A stretch of DNA of 29,642 nucleotides from Rhizophagus sp. LPA8_4_AMF (GCA_021464525.1 JADRCO010000614.1:1-29642), one strand, 5' to 3'. Numbered from the stretch's first letter, positions 1 to 9,499 are shown. Notes: a model not told the origin generated them from the letters alone. Numbers and translations: made by a program.

Positions 1-390
1 TTAGGTATTTAAACTTGATTTTTGAAAAATCAAAAATATCAAATTTTCAAACTAAAAAATCATAAGGTGGTCGCACAATTTTGCAATTTGCTGTAATAGG
101 AAATGATGCTTTAACTCCCAATTCAGAAAAAAATAATACAAGAAGGGATTTGAAGTTTATATTTAAAGATAATTTGTAAAAGCATTATAATATTTTGTTA
201 AATCTCAATTACTAATCATGTGATTATATATTTTGTACTTTGTACTAGAAAAAAAGTACACAGCCAATACAGCCAATAGGAATTGAATGACATCACATGT
301 ACTATGTACTAATTTCTGAAATTTGTAAAGTACAGTACAGTACTAGTACAATTCCTAACCCTGCCTTAGAGGATATTTCATCAAATGGTT
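1..390. other. AT-rich stretch, no gene seen
   Basis: I see no open frame with coding character here. Positions 232-352 are rich in the word GTAC and carry AGGAATTG near 278 facing CAATTCCT near 350, so the piece may be a small eroded inverted-repeat element. The 9-base word ACAGCCAAT occurs twice in tandem near 260-277. No target-site duplication could be identified, so I do not call it a mobile element. Confidence 0.4.
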
Positions 391-736
391 TTCAATTTTT
401 CAGCAGTCTCTTATGAATAACCTATGGGCTGCTCGTAATGAAATTAAAATTGCCTGAGATCTGGCATATAATATTAACCCAGCAGACCTTCATTCTCCTG
501 CTTTGGCCTTTTCTTCTTCTTATCCTTCCACTTCATGGCCTTTTTGCTTTGACTCTCCTCCACTTCCTTCTGCTTCTGGTACTCCTGTTCTATTTCATCA
601 GCTCTCTAATATGAAGTCTTCTGGTCTAAGGCAGCTTCACACTTCTATAATCTGCAATTCGTCTTGGCTTTTTTCAGTTATAGATTTTCTGATGAGTCGA
701 CAGTCCTCCCTGAAGTGTATTTGTACTAACATTTAG
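391..736 (+). pseudogene. C-terminal remnant of an unidentified coding sequence, possibly a retroelement
   Basis: A forward frame reads from about 391 to a TAG at 734-736. It holds one in-frame TGA (455-457), in a context where Arg or Trp would fit. The segment is clearly less AT-rich than its surroundings and uses mixed codons (Ser/Pro-rich middle part, Trp and Cys residues), unlike the random AT-rich frames nearby. The stretch upstream of 391 seems to continue in another frame, suggesting a frameshift. After the stop there is a T/A-rich tail with an AATAAA-type signal near 895-900, like the 3' end of a transcribed element. I do not recognise the family. The reverse strand also has a Lys/Glu-rich open stretch here, so even the strand is not certain. 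Confidence 0.35.
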
Positions 737-914
737 TTTAGGTAGATTTCTGGGATTGGGTAGTTGATCCAAAATTTGGTCTTAGGATTTTAAGTTGGGA
801 TATATAAAATTGGTTTATGACTTTTTATATTTTAGTTTAGTTTATATATTTATTCGTATATGTTATGATCTTGTACATAATAATTATAAAATTTAATAAA
901 GTATACTGTTTGCT
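737..914. other. AT-rich 3' flank of the remnant
   Basis: No gene is visible. The stretch is T-rich then A-rich and ends in an AATAAA-like hexamer at 895-900, which would suit the 3' untranslated end of the preceding coding remnant. That is inference only. Confidence 0.3.
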
Positions 915-976
915 ATCTAGAAAGATAATCTTTCCATCATTTGATTCATCATAATGAGATGAATCTAATGGTAGTA

Positions 977-1753
977 CAGTGCAGAACCTCTATAATAGGA
1001 AAAAAAATTTAAATAAAATTTGATTCTATGATTGAATTTTAATTTTATAAAAAGAATTAAACTTTATTTGTTAAAAGGAATCAATTTAAAAAATAAAAAA
1101 AGTCTCAATTTTTAGATTATATAAGCATCATGTATTACATATTAGCCAATCAGAAATTAGGATTTTATTAATTATATGATATAAAAATTTATATAATATA
1201 TATTTATTGTATTTCATTATAAACTGATAAATCAGGTACATGATGATGAAATTTACTATATTTTATTATATGAATTTTTTGATCAAATTAAAGTAAAATC
1301 ACTTAGTTTTTGAATTCTTTTGTTTATAAATTTATCATCTGAACTGTCTTCTAAATATCATTATTTATAACATTAAATTGACCTATACTTAACCAATTTT
1401 GTTTATTAAATTTTTTTTTTGCAGTTTAGAACTTTATTTTTTTCTTAGTATATTGTAAAAAAAATCTGAAGTACAATAACAATTAATATTATATTAAATG
1501 TGGTTAAAAAAGATCTATGATGCAAAAATTTAGACTAATCTCAATTTTAACTAAATTTGGCTAGTATATTTAAATTACAGATTTTTAAACAGCTAAAATT
1601 TAGCCAAAATTTAATTTAGAAAAAAAATAACTGATAATTTTTAAAGTTAATGATCATATCTATAAAAATTATCAGTTAAATTTTTTACTTTAATATAACA
1701 AATTTTTTTTTAGAAATTTATAATCAATAGTTGAGTATAAAGATTCTGCACTA
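977..1753. mobile_element. 777-bp MITE with pogo/Tc1-like ends and TA target duplication
   Basis: The left end reads CAGTGCAGAACCTCTATAAT from 977. The reverse complement of the right end (to 1753) reads TAGTGCAGAATCTTTATACT, so the ends form an imperfect terminal inverted repeat. Both ends abut a TA dinucleotide (975-976 and 1754-1755), as expected for Tc1/mariner/pogo elements, whose ends often begin CAGT. The interior has no coding capacity and holds two strong inverted repeats (1552-1613 and 1629-1677). It is therefore non-autonomous. It sits inside a unit of the older palindromic array, which makes it the younger insertion. Confidence 0.65.
1552..1677. repeat. Double inverted repeat, copy 1
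   Basis: Two successive hairpin-forming inverted repeats. TAAATTTGGCTA (1552-1563) pairs with TAGCCAAAATTTA (1601-1613) with one bulged base. Just after it AACTGATAATTTTT (1629-1642) pairs perfectly with AAAAATTATCAGTT (1664-1677). The same two-hairpin order, with diverged loops, recurs at 4435-4616. It lies inside the 977-1753 MITE. Confidence 0.6.
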
Positions 1754-2280
1754 TAAGATCATCAAAATTCAATCATTAGATCAATTTCCAAAATTAAAAT
1801 TATTAAATGGCTTTTGAGTAGTAATACCATTAATATTGATCGTAAAGAGATGATCATGCTACCATTTGATTTGCCTTAATAAGATAAATCCAATAATATA
1901 GAATTCATCAAAATCCAATCACTAAATCAATTTTCAAAATTAAAAATTATTAAATGGGTTTTAAGTGGCAATTCCACCAATATTAATCATAGAAAGATGA
2001 TCTTATCACCATTCAATTCACCTTGCTTAGACAATTCTAATGAGCTATTAATCATCTTTTACAATCACTAGATGTTACGATATTTAACAAAATGTTATTC
2101 AGCGCAGTAAATATAAATCAAAAATATTAAAATGCCAATTTTTGACATTTTGTTGAATTTCTTAACAGCCAGTGATTGTAGAAAGATAAAACTACCACCA
2201 TTCGATTTGTCTCAATGAGATGATTCTAATAAGATGTATTATATCTTTCTGTGATTATTGGATGCCAAGTTAATTTATTA

Positions 2281-2474
2281 TATTCTTTATATAACTGTGA
2301 CTATAAATGGTACTTTTTAATATAAGATTTTTGAGAATGGGTGTGATAGTGACTATAAATAGATTGTAACTATATAGGATAGATTTTAATAATAAAATGT
2401 TTTGAACACCTAACTGGTGTAATTATATAGTAGAATGTAACTATAACAAGAGTGACTATAGAAAGAGTTAACTG
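2281..2474. mobile_element. Right end of a decayed pogo-like element
   Basis: Reverse-complemented, the sequence ending at 2474 begins CAGTTAACTCTTTCTATAGT and is followed on the forward strand by TA (2475-2476). This matches the ends of the 22496-23512 element in layout and wording (CAGT, pyrimidine-rich block, TATA, CAC). In both places the palindromic array lies roughly 200-300 bp inside the right end. No matching left end was found; it may have been lost, or disrupted by the MITE at 977-1753. Confidence 0.45.
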
Positions 2475-2525
2475 TATACTCAAAAAATTTAAAAAGCTTA
2501 AAAAAGCTTGGCTATACCAACTATC

Positions 2526-2935
2526 TTCTGATAAGAATAAAAATAAACTTCTTATTAAAATTTCACAATTTCTCAATTCCAACAATATTTTGATAAGAAT
2601 AAAAATATACCATAAAATCTTAAATTTTAGCACCTACTGAACTTAAACACCCTTGTTACTTTTATCACAATACTTGTATAAACTAAAATTAAGCATCTTC
2701 AAATCTAAGCACCTCTTAATTATTGATTTATTTATTTAATACATTAATATAGAAAGATCTATTATAATTAAAATTAAACACTTCTACCAATTTCATCAAT
2801 TACATGACTGTAAAAAAGAGGTACTTAAATTTGAGATTTTACAATAACTTCTCATTAAGATTCTGCAGTTTCTCAATTCTAACTATTTTCTGATAAAAAT
2901 AAGAATATAACTTTTCATAAGGTTCTGCAGAATAA
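2526..2935. repeat. Degenerate interspersed repeat of about 60 bp
   Basis: Blocks combining TCTGATAAGAATAAAAATA, an ACTTCTCATTAAGATTCTG-like segment and TTTCTCAATTCCAAC recur in variable order at about 2526-2586, 2588-2620, 2845-2886 and 2887-2935. Short frames on both strands inside it are by-products of the repeat. I see no gene between 2475 and 3445. A GGTAACTG end with pogo-like wording lies at 3133-3140 but has no partner. Confidence 0.45.
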
Positions 2936-3445
2936 AATATAACTTCTCATCAAGATTCTGTGATTTTTGTTACTTATTTGCTAATTAATTTAAACAGGAT
3001 TTTTTAACTAGAATCAAATAAATCAATATTAAGAACTTTAAAAAAAATAATTCCTTCAAATATTGCAGCTATTCAAGAACAACTTGAAAACATTTAACTT
3101 CCAAAATCACTTGGAAATATAGCTAAATAAAAGGTAACTGCAAGTTCATCACAATTACTAACTATTTATCTATTTACATATATAATTATTTTTTGACAAA
3201 AAATACAAAATTGTAAGAAAAATTTTTTAATTGTATAATTAAACCAGATAATTAGAAAAGAAAATCAAAGAAGGAGAAACTTCTTTCAGTGAAATAAATC
3301 TTTTACAAGATTTATGAAAGTAAGTTAAAATTTTCATTACTATTAATAAAATATTTGATAAGAAAAATAATAAACTTTGTGATAAACTTATTGTATTTGA
3401 TAAATATGTTGTTTAATTTATTTCAGAATATTAACTATAAATTAA

Positions 3446-3969
3446 GCAGAGATTTATCAAAATGTAGAAGAATTAAAAGATCAAAAAAATCTATTTTGAA
3501 AAAAGCAAAAAATTTAAAGAAAAACAATTGAATATTGTAATTATGAAGAAGATTTATCAGAAGTAGTTCTAAAAATATTTCTGGATCTTCTGATAAAGGA
3601 AAAATAAATGAAAACATAAAGGGTTTGTAATTTTGTCTTATTATTTGCTTAAAAAAAATACTAATTATTGAAAGATGTTAGATTTATTAATAAATTGTGA
3701 AAAGATATATACAATTGCAAAGAAATAGAAACTACAATGGTAAAGTACAATATTTTAACTATCTATATTTATTGAATGCTTTTCAATAGACCATCATTAA
3801 CTAGCATAATATAATTTTTAATATAACAGAATATAAAAAATTTATCAAAGAGTATCAAAATAAAATCAATGAAGAAAAAAAAGTAGATGAAATAAAAGAT
3901 GAAGTGTTATTTATTACTAGTAGTAGAGATAACTTACCTGAAATCTTATATGTATATTTAGATAATTGA
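3446..3969 (+). pseudogene. Decayed coding sequence of unknown family
   Basis: Three forward stretches look like the remains of exons. The first, 3446-3607, is Glu/Lys/Leu-rich and carries internal TGA (3497-3499) and TAA (3515-3517). The second, about 3670-3737, carries a TGA at 3698-3700 in a context suggesting a former Trp and ends near a GTAAAG-like donor. The third, 3829-3969, follows an ACAG-like acceptor and is open for 46 codons (charged, then a stretch around SSRDNLPEIL) before a TGA. The intervening pieces have intron-like borders. I do not recognise the protein. Composition and stop pattern resemble the decayed ORF at 24.5-26.3 kb. Confidence 0.35.
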
Positions 3970-4899
3970 AAGATTTTATTATGATGAATAAGTAACTTTT
4001 TTTAATATATTTATATGAATTTTTGTTTTTTTCCAATTTTTACTGAATTTTATTGAATTTTATTTTGTAACAAATTTAGCTAATTTATTATATTTTAAAA
4101 ATATTATAATTTATTGTTTATTAAGAAATTAAGAAAATTAATTTACTATAATAATTATGAAAAATTTTTACCAAATTTTGTTTAAATTGTACAGTTACCT
4201 TTTTTATAGCAAATTTTGATATAATGAATCACATGATGCTTAGCCAATAAAATATATCAATTTTCCCTTACTATAGAAAAGCAACCAATCAAATTCTTCA
4301 AATTCTTTGCTAATTTGCTATAATAAATTTAAGATGCAAAATAACTTCTTTATTATATCAAAAATAAATTATATTTAAATTATATCTAAATTATATTAGC
4401 AAATAACAGTTGTTTACTAAGCTTCAAAAAAGCCATTTGGCTAATTTTATACTGTAAATCATCCTAAATTTTGGAAATCCAAATTTTAGCCAAAATGTAC
4501 TATTTTGACTAATATAGATTCAAAGTTAAATTTTTCAAAAACTGGTAAAATGTTTATAATTATAAAAAATACCTAATGAACTATACATATTTGTAATTTA
4601 AATGATTTTCCAGTTTTATTTGTAATATACTATACACTTATATAAAAAGGAATGAATGCACTTTATAAAAGTAATGTTTAATTTATTATTATTGAAATTG
4701 AATTATAAATCAATAAATTTAACCAATCTAATAATCACGTGACAAGTGAACGGGATTTATAATTCTTATAAAAATATATTCATAAATTTTATACGTATAT
4801 AAATTATAAATTACCACAATGAACAGCTCCCTATAATCACATCATTTGGGCGCGATTTTAGAGAACGATACAAAAAAGAATCCTTAACGACAATTTCCC
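3970..4899. other. Long AT-rich intergenic stretch
   Basis: No gene is visible. A pogo-like end, CAGTTACC, starts at 4192 behind a TA, without a visible partner. A double inverted repeat lies at 4435-4616. An E-box-like TCACGTGA occurs at about 4736-4743. The remainder is low-complexity A/T sequence. Confidence 0.5.
4435..4616. repeat. Double inverted repeat, copy 2
   Basis: ATTTGGCTA (4435-4443) pairs with TAGCCAAAAT (4487-4496). Then AAACTGGTAAAAT (4539-4551) pairs with ATTTTCCAGTTT (4605-4616) with one unpaired base. Arm sequences and order match copy 1 at 1552-1677 while the loops differ in length and sequence. This suggests relatives of one small element whose stems are kept. Confidence 0.5.
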
Positions 4900-4950
4900 T
4901 TTTAGTTCTTGCATTCTTTTAGTTCTTATGTTCTTTTAGTTCTTGTGATT
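4900..4950. repeat. 17-bp tandem repeat, three copies, across a stop codon
   Basis: TTTTAGTTCTTGCATTC (4900-4916), TTTTAGTTCTTATGTTC (4917-4933) and TTTTAGTTCTTGTGATT (4934-4950) are adjacent copies. On the reverse strand they encode the last residues of the 4919-5466 gene and supply its TAA stop (4919-4921). The period is not a multiple of three, so copy-number changes would alter the C-terminus. Confidence 0.75.
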
Positions 4951-5466
4951 TGGGTTCGTAATCATGTTCTTCCATTAAACTTATCGATTGTCTTTGCAGT
5001 TCTTCAATAGTAATTGTATTGTTTTTATCATTTCTATCCGCTTTGACCTATTTTAAACAAATAATTTTGAATAACTATAAATAGATTACAACATTTATAG
5101 TGTTCATTAAAACTTACCCTTGCCTCACTTTCGGATGCCAATTTTTCGTTCCATTCCGGAGCTGTTTCAATTGGGCTTTTTCCTTTACCTTAAAAAAGAA
5201 GTAATTATTATTTTTAACATTGTACTATTTTCATTTATTTCACTAACCTTTCTGTTTTTCCTTGCTCCAAACTTTCGGATCATCAGACATATGACTACAA
5301 AATAAAAATAATTGAAAAAATCATTTGAATAATAAATTGCAATTCTTTAAATTCTTTATTACCTTCCAACAGGTGAACAAACACGTGAAAATTTGTAGGA
5401 AAGGTGACGATATTGCATAAAGGAGGTGCTTGCGAACATTTGACGTGATCTCAAAAGTAAATCCAT
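4919..5466 (-). CDS. Small putative mitochondrial protein, family not named
   Basis: Four exons on the reverse strand: 5363-5466, 5248-5294, 5118-5188 and 4919-5047. The introns have GT donors and AG acceptors, and the joined frame is 351 nt (116 codons plus TAA). The first 30 or so residues begin MDLLLRSRQMF and are Arg/Ser/hydrophobic without acidic residues, like a mitochondrial presequence. The mature part is hydrophilic with a motif around APEWNEKLASESEA followed by VKADR, then an IEELQRQS segment and a Lys/Glu tail. I have an impression that small fungal proteins carry a similar WNEKLAS..SEA.VKADR core, but I cannot name the family or a function. The start is the first ATG; a second in-frame Met at codon 10 is possible. 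The gene lies upstream-to-downstream in tandem with the acyl-CoA dehydrogenase gene (222-bp gap). CACGTGA at 5641-5647 is a candidate promoter E-box. Confidence 0.7.
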
Positions 5467-5689
5467 TTTATTTTTCATTTTTTTAATTTTCACACACAAA
5501 AATACGTTCAATTTATAACATTTCTACTCATTGCATTTATGATGTAAAATTGATGTTTTCTCTAAATTTGACTAGAAATTAATCTAGTAATTTAGTTATT
5601 TTATGATGTAATTAATACATAATTTGCGGCAAAATCCAAGCACGTGATTTACCTATCAAGCTAACAAACCGTTCGTATTTTTACATAAA

Positions 5690-7862
5690 TTATTTAAATT
5701 TAAGAGCTATTAATTTTGCAATTGTAGATAGTTGAATATTTGAAGTTCCTTCATAAATAGAACCAATCTTCGCGTCCCTGTAAAATTTTTCAACTGGAAA
5801 ATCCCTTGTAAAACCCACACCACCCATCCATTCGATAGCTTTGGACGCAACCTTTTCAGCGACTTGAGAAGAATATAATTTTGCCATAGCTGCTTCTTTA
5901 ATAAAATCCTTACCTTCTTGTTTCAATCTAGCTGCGTTGTATGTCAATAATCTAGAAGCTTCTATCTCAGTTGCGACTGTAGTTTGTAATACAATAATTA
6001 TTAAACTATATTATTTATAAAGCAGTTTAAAATGTTAGATCTTACCTTGAGCATATTGATGTTGCATGCCCTTTAAAAAATGAGATATTAGCGATAAACC
6101 AGAATGTTAAAAGGAAGTCACATCGATAAACTTACCTGAAATTCACCAATTAATTTATTAAATGCCTTCCTCTGAAACATATAAGCTAAAGCATAATCAT
6201 ACACACCCTGAGATAACCCTATCATTTGAGCGGCGATACCAATACGGCCTTCGTTAAGAATTTCAATTGCGTATTTATAGCCTTAATGTTTGAAATATTG
6301 AAAATATGTCATTATATAAACACAAATCGAAAAGGATATTTCTACCATCACAAATAATACCTTTGCCTACTTCTCCTAATACATTTTCTTCTGGCACCTA
6401 ATTTTTATAAATTAGTCTCAAATAAGATTATTCCAAATAGAAGTATACGTATATATTTCCTATTTATCATCCTATACCTTGACATCATCAAAATTTACTG
6501 TACAAGTCGAAGAAGCTCTAATACCAAGCTAAGTAATTTTTAAAATACAGAATTAATTATATTTCATATAAAAAAAAATCCCAAAAAAGGGACAACCTTA
6601 GATTCTTTTTTGTCAATCTTAACTCCCATGTCTTTCTCCACAATAAAACATGTAATTCCTTTATATCCTTTTGAAGGATCTAATGAAAAATCGTATGAAA
6701 ATTATTAACTATTATAAATAAAGCGTATATACATTTCTTATAATAAGATGATTACCTAAATTAGCGAATACTAAAAAAATTTCGGCTTCTCCCGAATTAG
6801 TGATCCACATTTTTGAGCCATTAAGAATGTAATATCCATCTTTCTTCTCAGCGCGAGTTTTTAACGCGAATGCATCACTTCCAGCTCCGGATTCGGATAA
6901 ACAAAAGCAGCCAACCTAACACAATAAAATATACTTTAATATTTTAATATATAAATACTTAGGAAGTTATTCTTACCTTTTCAGTTGCAAGTTGAGGTAA
7001 ATATTTGTTTTTCACAAAATCATTACCAAACTTGCGAAATAATGTATTAACAAGTGTATTCTAAAAATCAACATAAATTAGATGACATGAATATAAATAA
7101 TTTCTAAATAAATATAACTTACCTGAACATCGCAAATAACACTAATAGATGGGTCTACTTTTGCAAGTTCTTTTTACAGATATATACGTATAATTAAAAT
7201 AGAACAATCAAATGTTAAATTTTCGAAACAAAATCTATATAATGAATAAAAATTTTACCTTCGACAACCAATATAGCAGCCAGAAATGAACTTCCAGTAC
7301 CACCATATTCGGCTTCAGTTTCTATTCCCATAAGCTAAAAAAATCCCTTCATATTAGTAAAATTTAAAAAATTAGAATTATTATAATTATTAACTATCAA
7401 AATAGCATATGATTATAAACGAACCCCTTGTTCAAAAAGGCCTTTAAGGATTTCTGAGTCAAGGTATTCATTTTCATCCATTTTAGACACAAGAGGTTTT
7501 ATTTTAGATTCTGCAAAACTTGCGACTAATAAAATTCGATTTTACAATGCGGTGATTTTAATAGATATAAAAAAAAATAAATAAAAAATAAAAATAAAAA
7601 TAAATGATTTACCTGAATCGCGAATACTTTCTTCTTCTTCGGATAAAGTATTAAGTGACGATAATGTGGAAGCATAACGAAAGGGTGCGACTAGACTAAA
7701 GGACCTTTTTATTCGATTAGCAGTTTATAACAAAAAAACGAACTTTATATAAAAGCTTAACTTTAATACGTACTTTGATCTCGCAGCCCTACTGCTAATA
7801 GAAGTAAAAGATGAAAAACTTTGCCTAAAAGCTAAAAGAAATTTATTTCTTGCAATTGACAT
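5690..7862 (-). CDS. ACADSB: Short/branched-chain-specific acyl-CoA dehydrogenase, mitochondrial
   Basis: FAD-dependent alpha,beta-dehydrogenation of short and 2-methyl-branched acyl-CoAs in the mitochondrial matrix (isoleucine/valine catabolism and short-chain beta-oxidation), passing electrons to ETF. Thirteen exons: 7774-7862, 7613-7695, 7425-7525, 7259-7334, 7123-7169, 6977-7060, 6756-6915, 6597-6679, 6478-6528, 6346-6397, 6136-6281, 6046-6070 and 5690-5976. Together they give 1,284 nt, 427 aa, close to the 432 aa of human ACADSB. The N-terminal 30 or so residues ([16 protein letters not shown]...) look like a presequence. Family motifs follow in order: [21 protein letters not shown] (acyl-CoA/FAD site), [18 protein letters not shown], and [23 protein letters not shown]. 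The catalytic Glu is residue 408 in IYEGTSNIQ, the position used by short-, medium- and short/branched-chain enzymes. One exon is only 25 nt. All key residues seem intact. Substrate preference is inferred from resemblance and not proven. Confidence 0.93.
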
Positions 7863-8028
7863 TTCGAAAATAAGTATTTTTTACGCTGTAGAAATGATCA
7901 AATAATAATTCTAATACGGGAAAACTGATTGGTGATGATAAACAAAGATCTCCATAGGGTGTGATATTTTGGCAGCCAAAAAATTTTTTTTTTTCACTCT
8001 CTCAGTATAGCAAAAAAGATTGTTAATT
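7863..8028. promoter_or_regulatory. Divergent promoter, acyl-CoA dehydrogenase / RPL35
   Basis: Only 166 bp separate the two start codons, so both promoters lie here. A CCAAT box on the reverse strand (forward ATTGG, about 7928-7932) is some 65 bp upstream of the dehydrogenase ATG. On the other side a T run and CT-rich tract at about 7984-8003 precedes the RPL35 ATG, as is common for ribosomal-protein genes. Element assignment is by pattern only. Confidence 0.55.
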
Positions 8029-8838
8029 ATGGTGAGCCATCCAATTTAACAAAAATAAAATGTAAATTATATTATTAGCTCTTAAACAAGAAAATCTTTG
8101 TTTGGGTTCAATTAAAAGGAACTTGACTATTAATTAAAATAAATTGGAATCGTGAGTTATAGAAAAAGCTATGATAAACTAATACATTATTATTTATTTC
8201 CAATAGCCTCCTGTTAAAGCTTACGAACTTCGCAATAAAAATAAGGTCGAGGTTAATAAACAGCTCGAAGACCTTAAACAAGAACTCGCCGGTTTAAAAG
8301 TTCAAAAAATTGCAGGCGGTGCAGCCTCAAAATTAACTAAATTGTAGGTAGAACAAAAAAAAATTCCCTGATTGCTACACACAACCAAATTAATTTATTG
8401 ATAATTTACATAGGCGCGAAGTTCGAAAGTCTATCGCACGCGTTAACACTGTAATCTCACAAAAGCAACGAGATGCTCTTCGCAAAGCTATTAAACAAAG
8501 ACAAAAAGATCAACCTCCAATCTTAGCTTATAAATGCAAAAAATATAAACCTCTAGATCTTCGACCGAAAAAAACTCGTGCTATCCGTCGTCGTCTAACA
8601 AAAGTAAGAGATTATGATAATTAAATAATAAATAATTGAATCTTTACTAATATCTTAATTAATATTGTTCTTCTTTATATAGTATGAGGTTAATAAGAGG
8701 ACTAAGCGGTAAAAACTTTTTTGGTTATTTTTATTATCACATCAATATATCATATTCTTAACATTTTATTATTATTGTTACAGTGCTCATGAAAAAGCTA
8801 TTCATTTTCCTCAACGTAAATATGCTGTAAAAGCATAA
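8029..8838 (+). CDS. RPL35: Large-subunit ribosomal protein uL29 (L35)
   Basis: Component of the cytosolic 60S subunit near the peptide exit tunnel. Five exons: 8029-8031, 8207-8343, 8414-8603, 8683-8708 and 8784-8838, giving 411 nt and 136 aa. The first coding exon is just the ATG: GTGAGC follows at once, and the acceptor before CCTCCTGTTAAA restores [14 protein letters not shown]. Recognisable uL29 blocks are [46 protein letters not shown] and the C-terminus [10 protein letters not shown]. Human L35 is 123 aa and yeast L35 is 120. The excess is mostly an extra segment around residues 77-90 ([13 protein letters not shown]) just before the conserved [15 protein letters not shown] block. No GT donor allows it to be spliced out as an intron. 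Confidence 0.93.
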
Positions 8839-8999
8839 ATTTGCTTAAAAGTGGTAATGATTTATGTATTTATTTTATTTGGATAATTTGGATAATTACT
8901 CATTCGGATAATTATAATGCAAATAAATCTCAAACTAAGAAACTAGATGAAAAATATTCTTTCTGAATACACTTTTTTATTTTGAAAATGTTTGATTTA

Positions 9000-9499
9000 T
9001 TAAACAGCAAAGTCTTCTTCTTCCTTTAACCTTCGCAAATATTTGTTTACGATGTATAAAACTCTTAATGCAAATAAATAATTGTTATTAAATAAATTAT
9101 TAATAAAAAAATTTACTTTTTATAATACTTACTCGTCAATATTCTTGTTACCTGGTCGAAGATAGAGTTTTTTACCGTCACCTATTATTATTTGTTCGGT
9201 TGTTACTAACAAAATTTTTACTATACGAAAATATACTACGTACGATAAATTATATTGATAACTGGGTCCTCATTTGGATCAGAAAGGACTGTTGTATTAA
9301 TAATGGCATTCGGATTCGCAAGCCGAGCTTTGTCTGTCATAATTCTTGCGAGAAAAAGTCTAACAGATAATGAAAATAGTTAAATTATAAGTAAAAAATT
9401 CAATATATTATACTAAATGTGTTTCACCCACCTCGAAGACTTGGCAGAAGGTGAAAAAGGTGCAAATTTTATGTCGACTTTATTTATATACTTCAACAT
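9000..9499 (-). CDS. Mitochondrial large-subunit ribosomal protein mL53
   Basis: Four exons on the reverse strand: 9432-9499, 9244-9359, 9133-9181 and 9000-9063. They give 297 nt, 98 aa and a TAA stop. The protein starts MLKYINKVDIKFAPFSPSA, continues with SSRLFLARIM and NPNAIINTTVLSD, then YRDGKKLYL, and ends with a KYLRRLKEEEDFAV helix. This matches the layout of mL53 (the yeast Mrpl44 / MRPL53 family): an N-terminal K.....V.F.PF strand, an R.FL helix, a DG(K/H) turn and a C-terminal R.L helix, in a protein of about 95-110 aa. It should assemble into the mitochondrial 54S subunit. No separate presequence is obvious, as in yeast. Every exon is too short to stand out as a long ORF. The gene is divergent from the SDR gene and its 3' end faces RPL35, 161 bp away. 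Confidence 0.82.

Larger units (their letters stand above)
915..2280. repeat. Old, diverged array of palindromic units, split by a MITE
   Basis: Units resembling the 143-bp palindromes at 22715-23219 recur here in decayed form. The best preserved spans about 2144-2279. It has a left arm starting GACATTTTGTTGAAT, a core containing ACCACCATTCGA and a right arm ending in TTGGATGCCAAG. An upstream unit ends near 2094, and between them is the same GCAGTAA...AATGCCAATTTTT spacer seen in the younger array. Positions 1761-1894 and 1907-2041 are direct copies of one another offset by 146 bp. A partial unit at about 915-976 stops exactly at the MITE inserted at 977 and seems to resume after 1755. The cores are oriented opposite to the first two units of the younger array. 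Confidence 0.65.

Noticed and set aside
2370-2640. Overlapping open frames on both strands
   Set aside because: They arise from the AT-rich degenerate repeat; composition is Ile/Lys/Leu/Asn only and no domain is visible.
3131-4215. One pogo-like element between the ends at 3140 and 4192
   Set aside because: The two ends face away from one another (GGTAACTG on the left, CAGTTACC on the right), so they cannot bound a single element. They may belong to two different ones.
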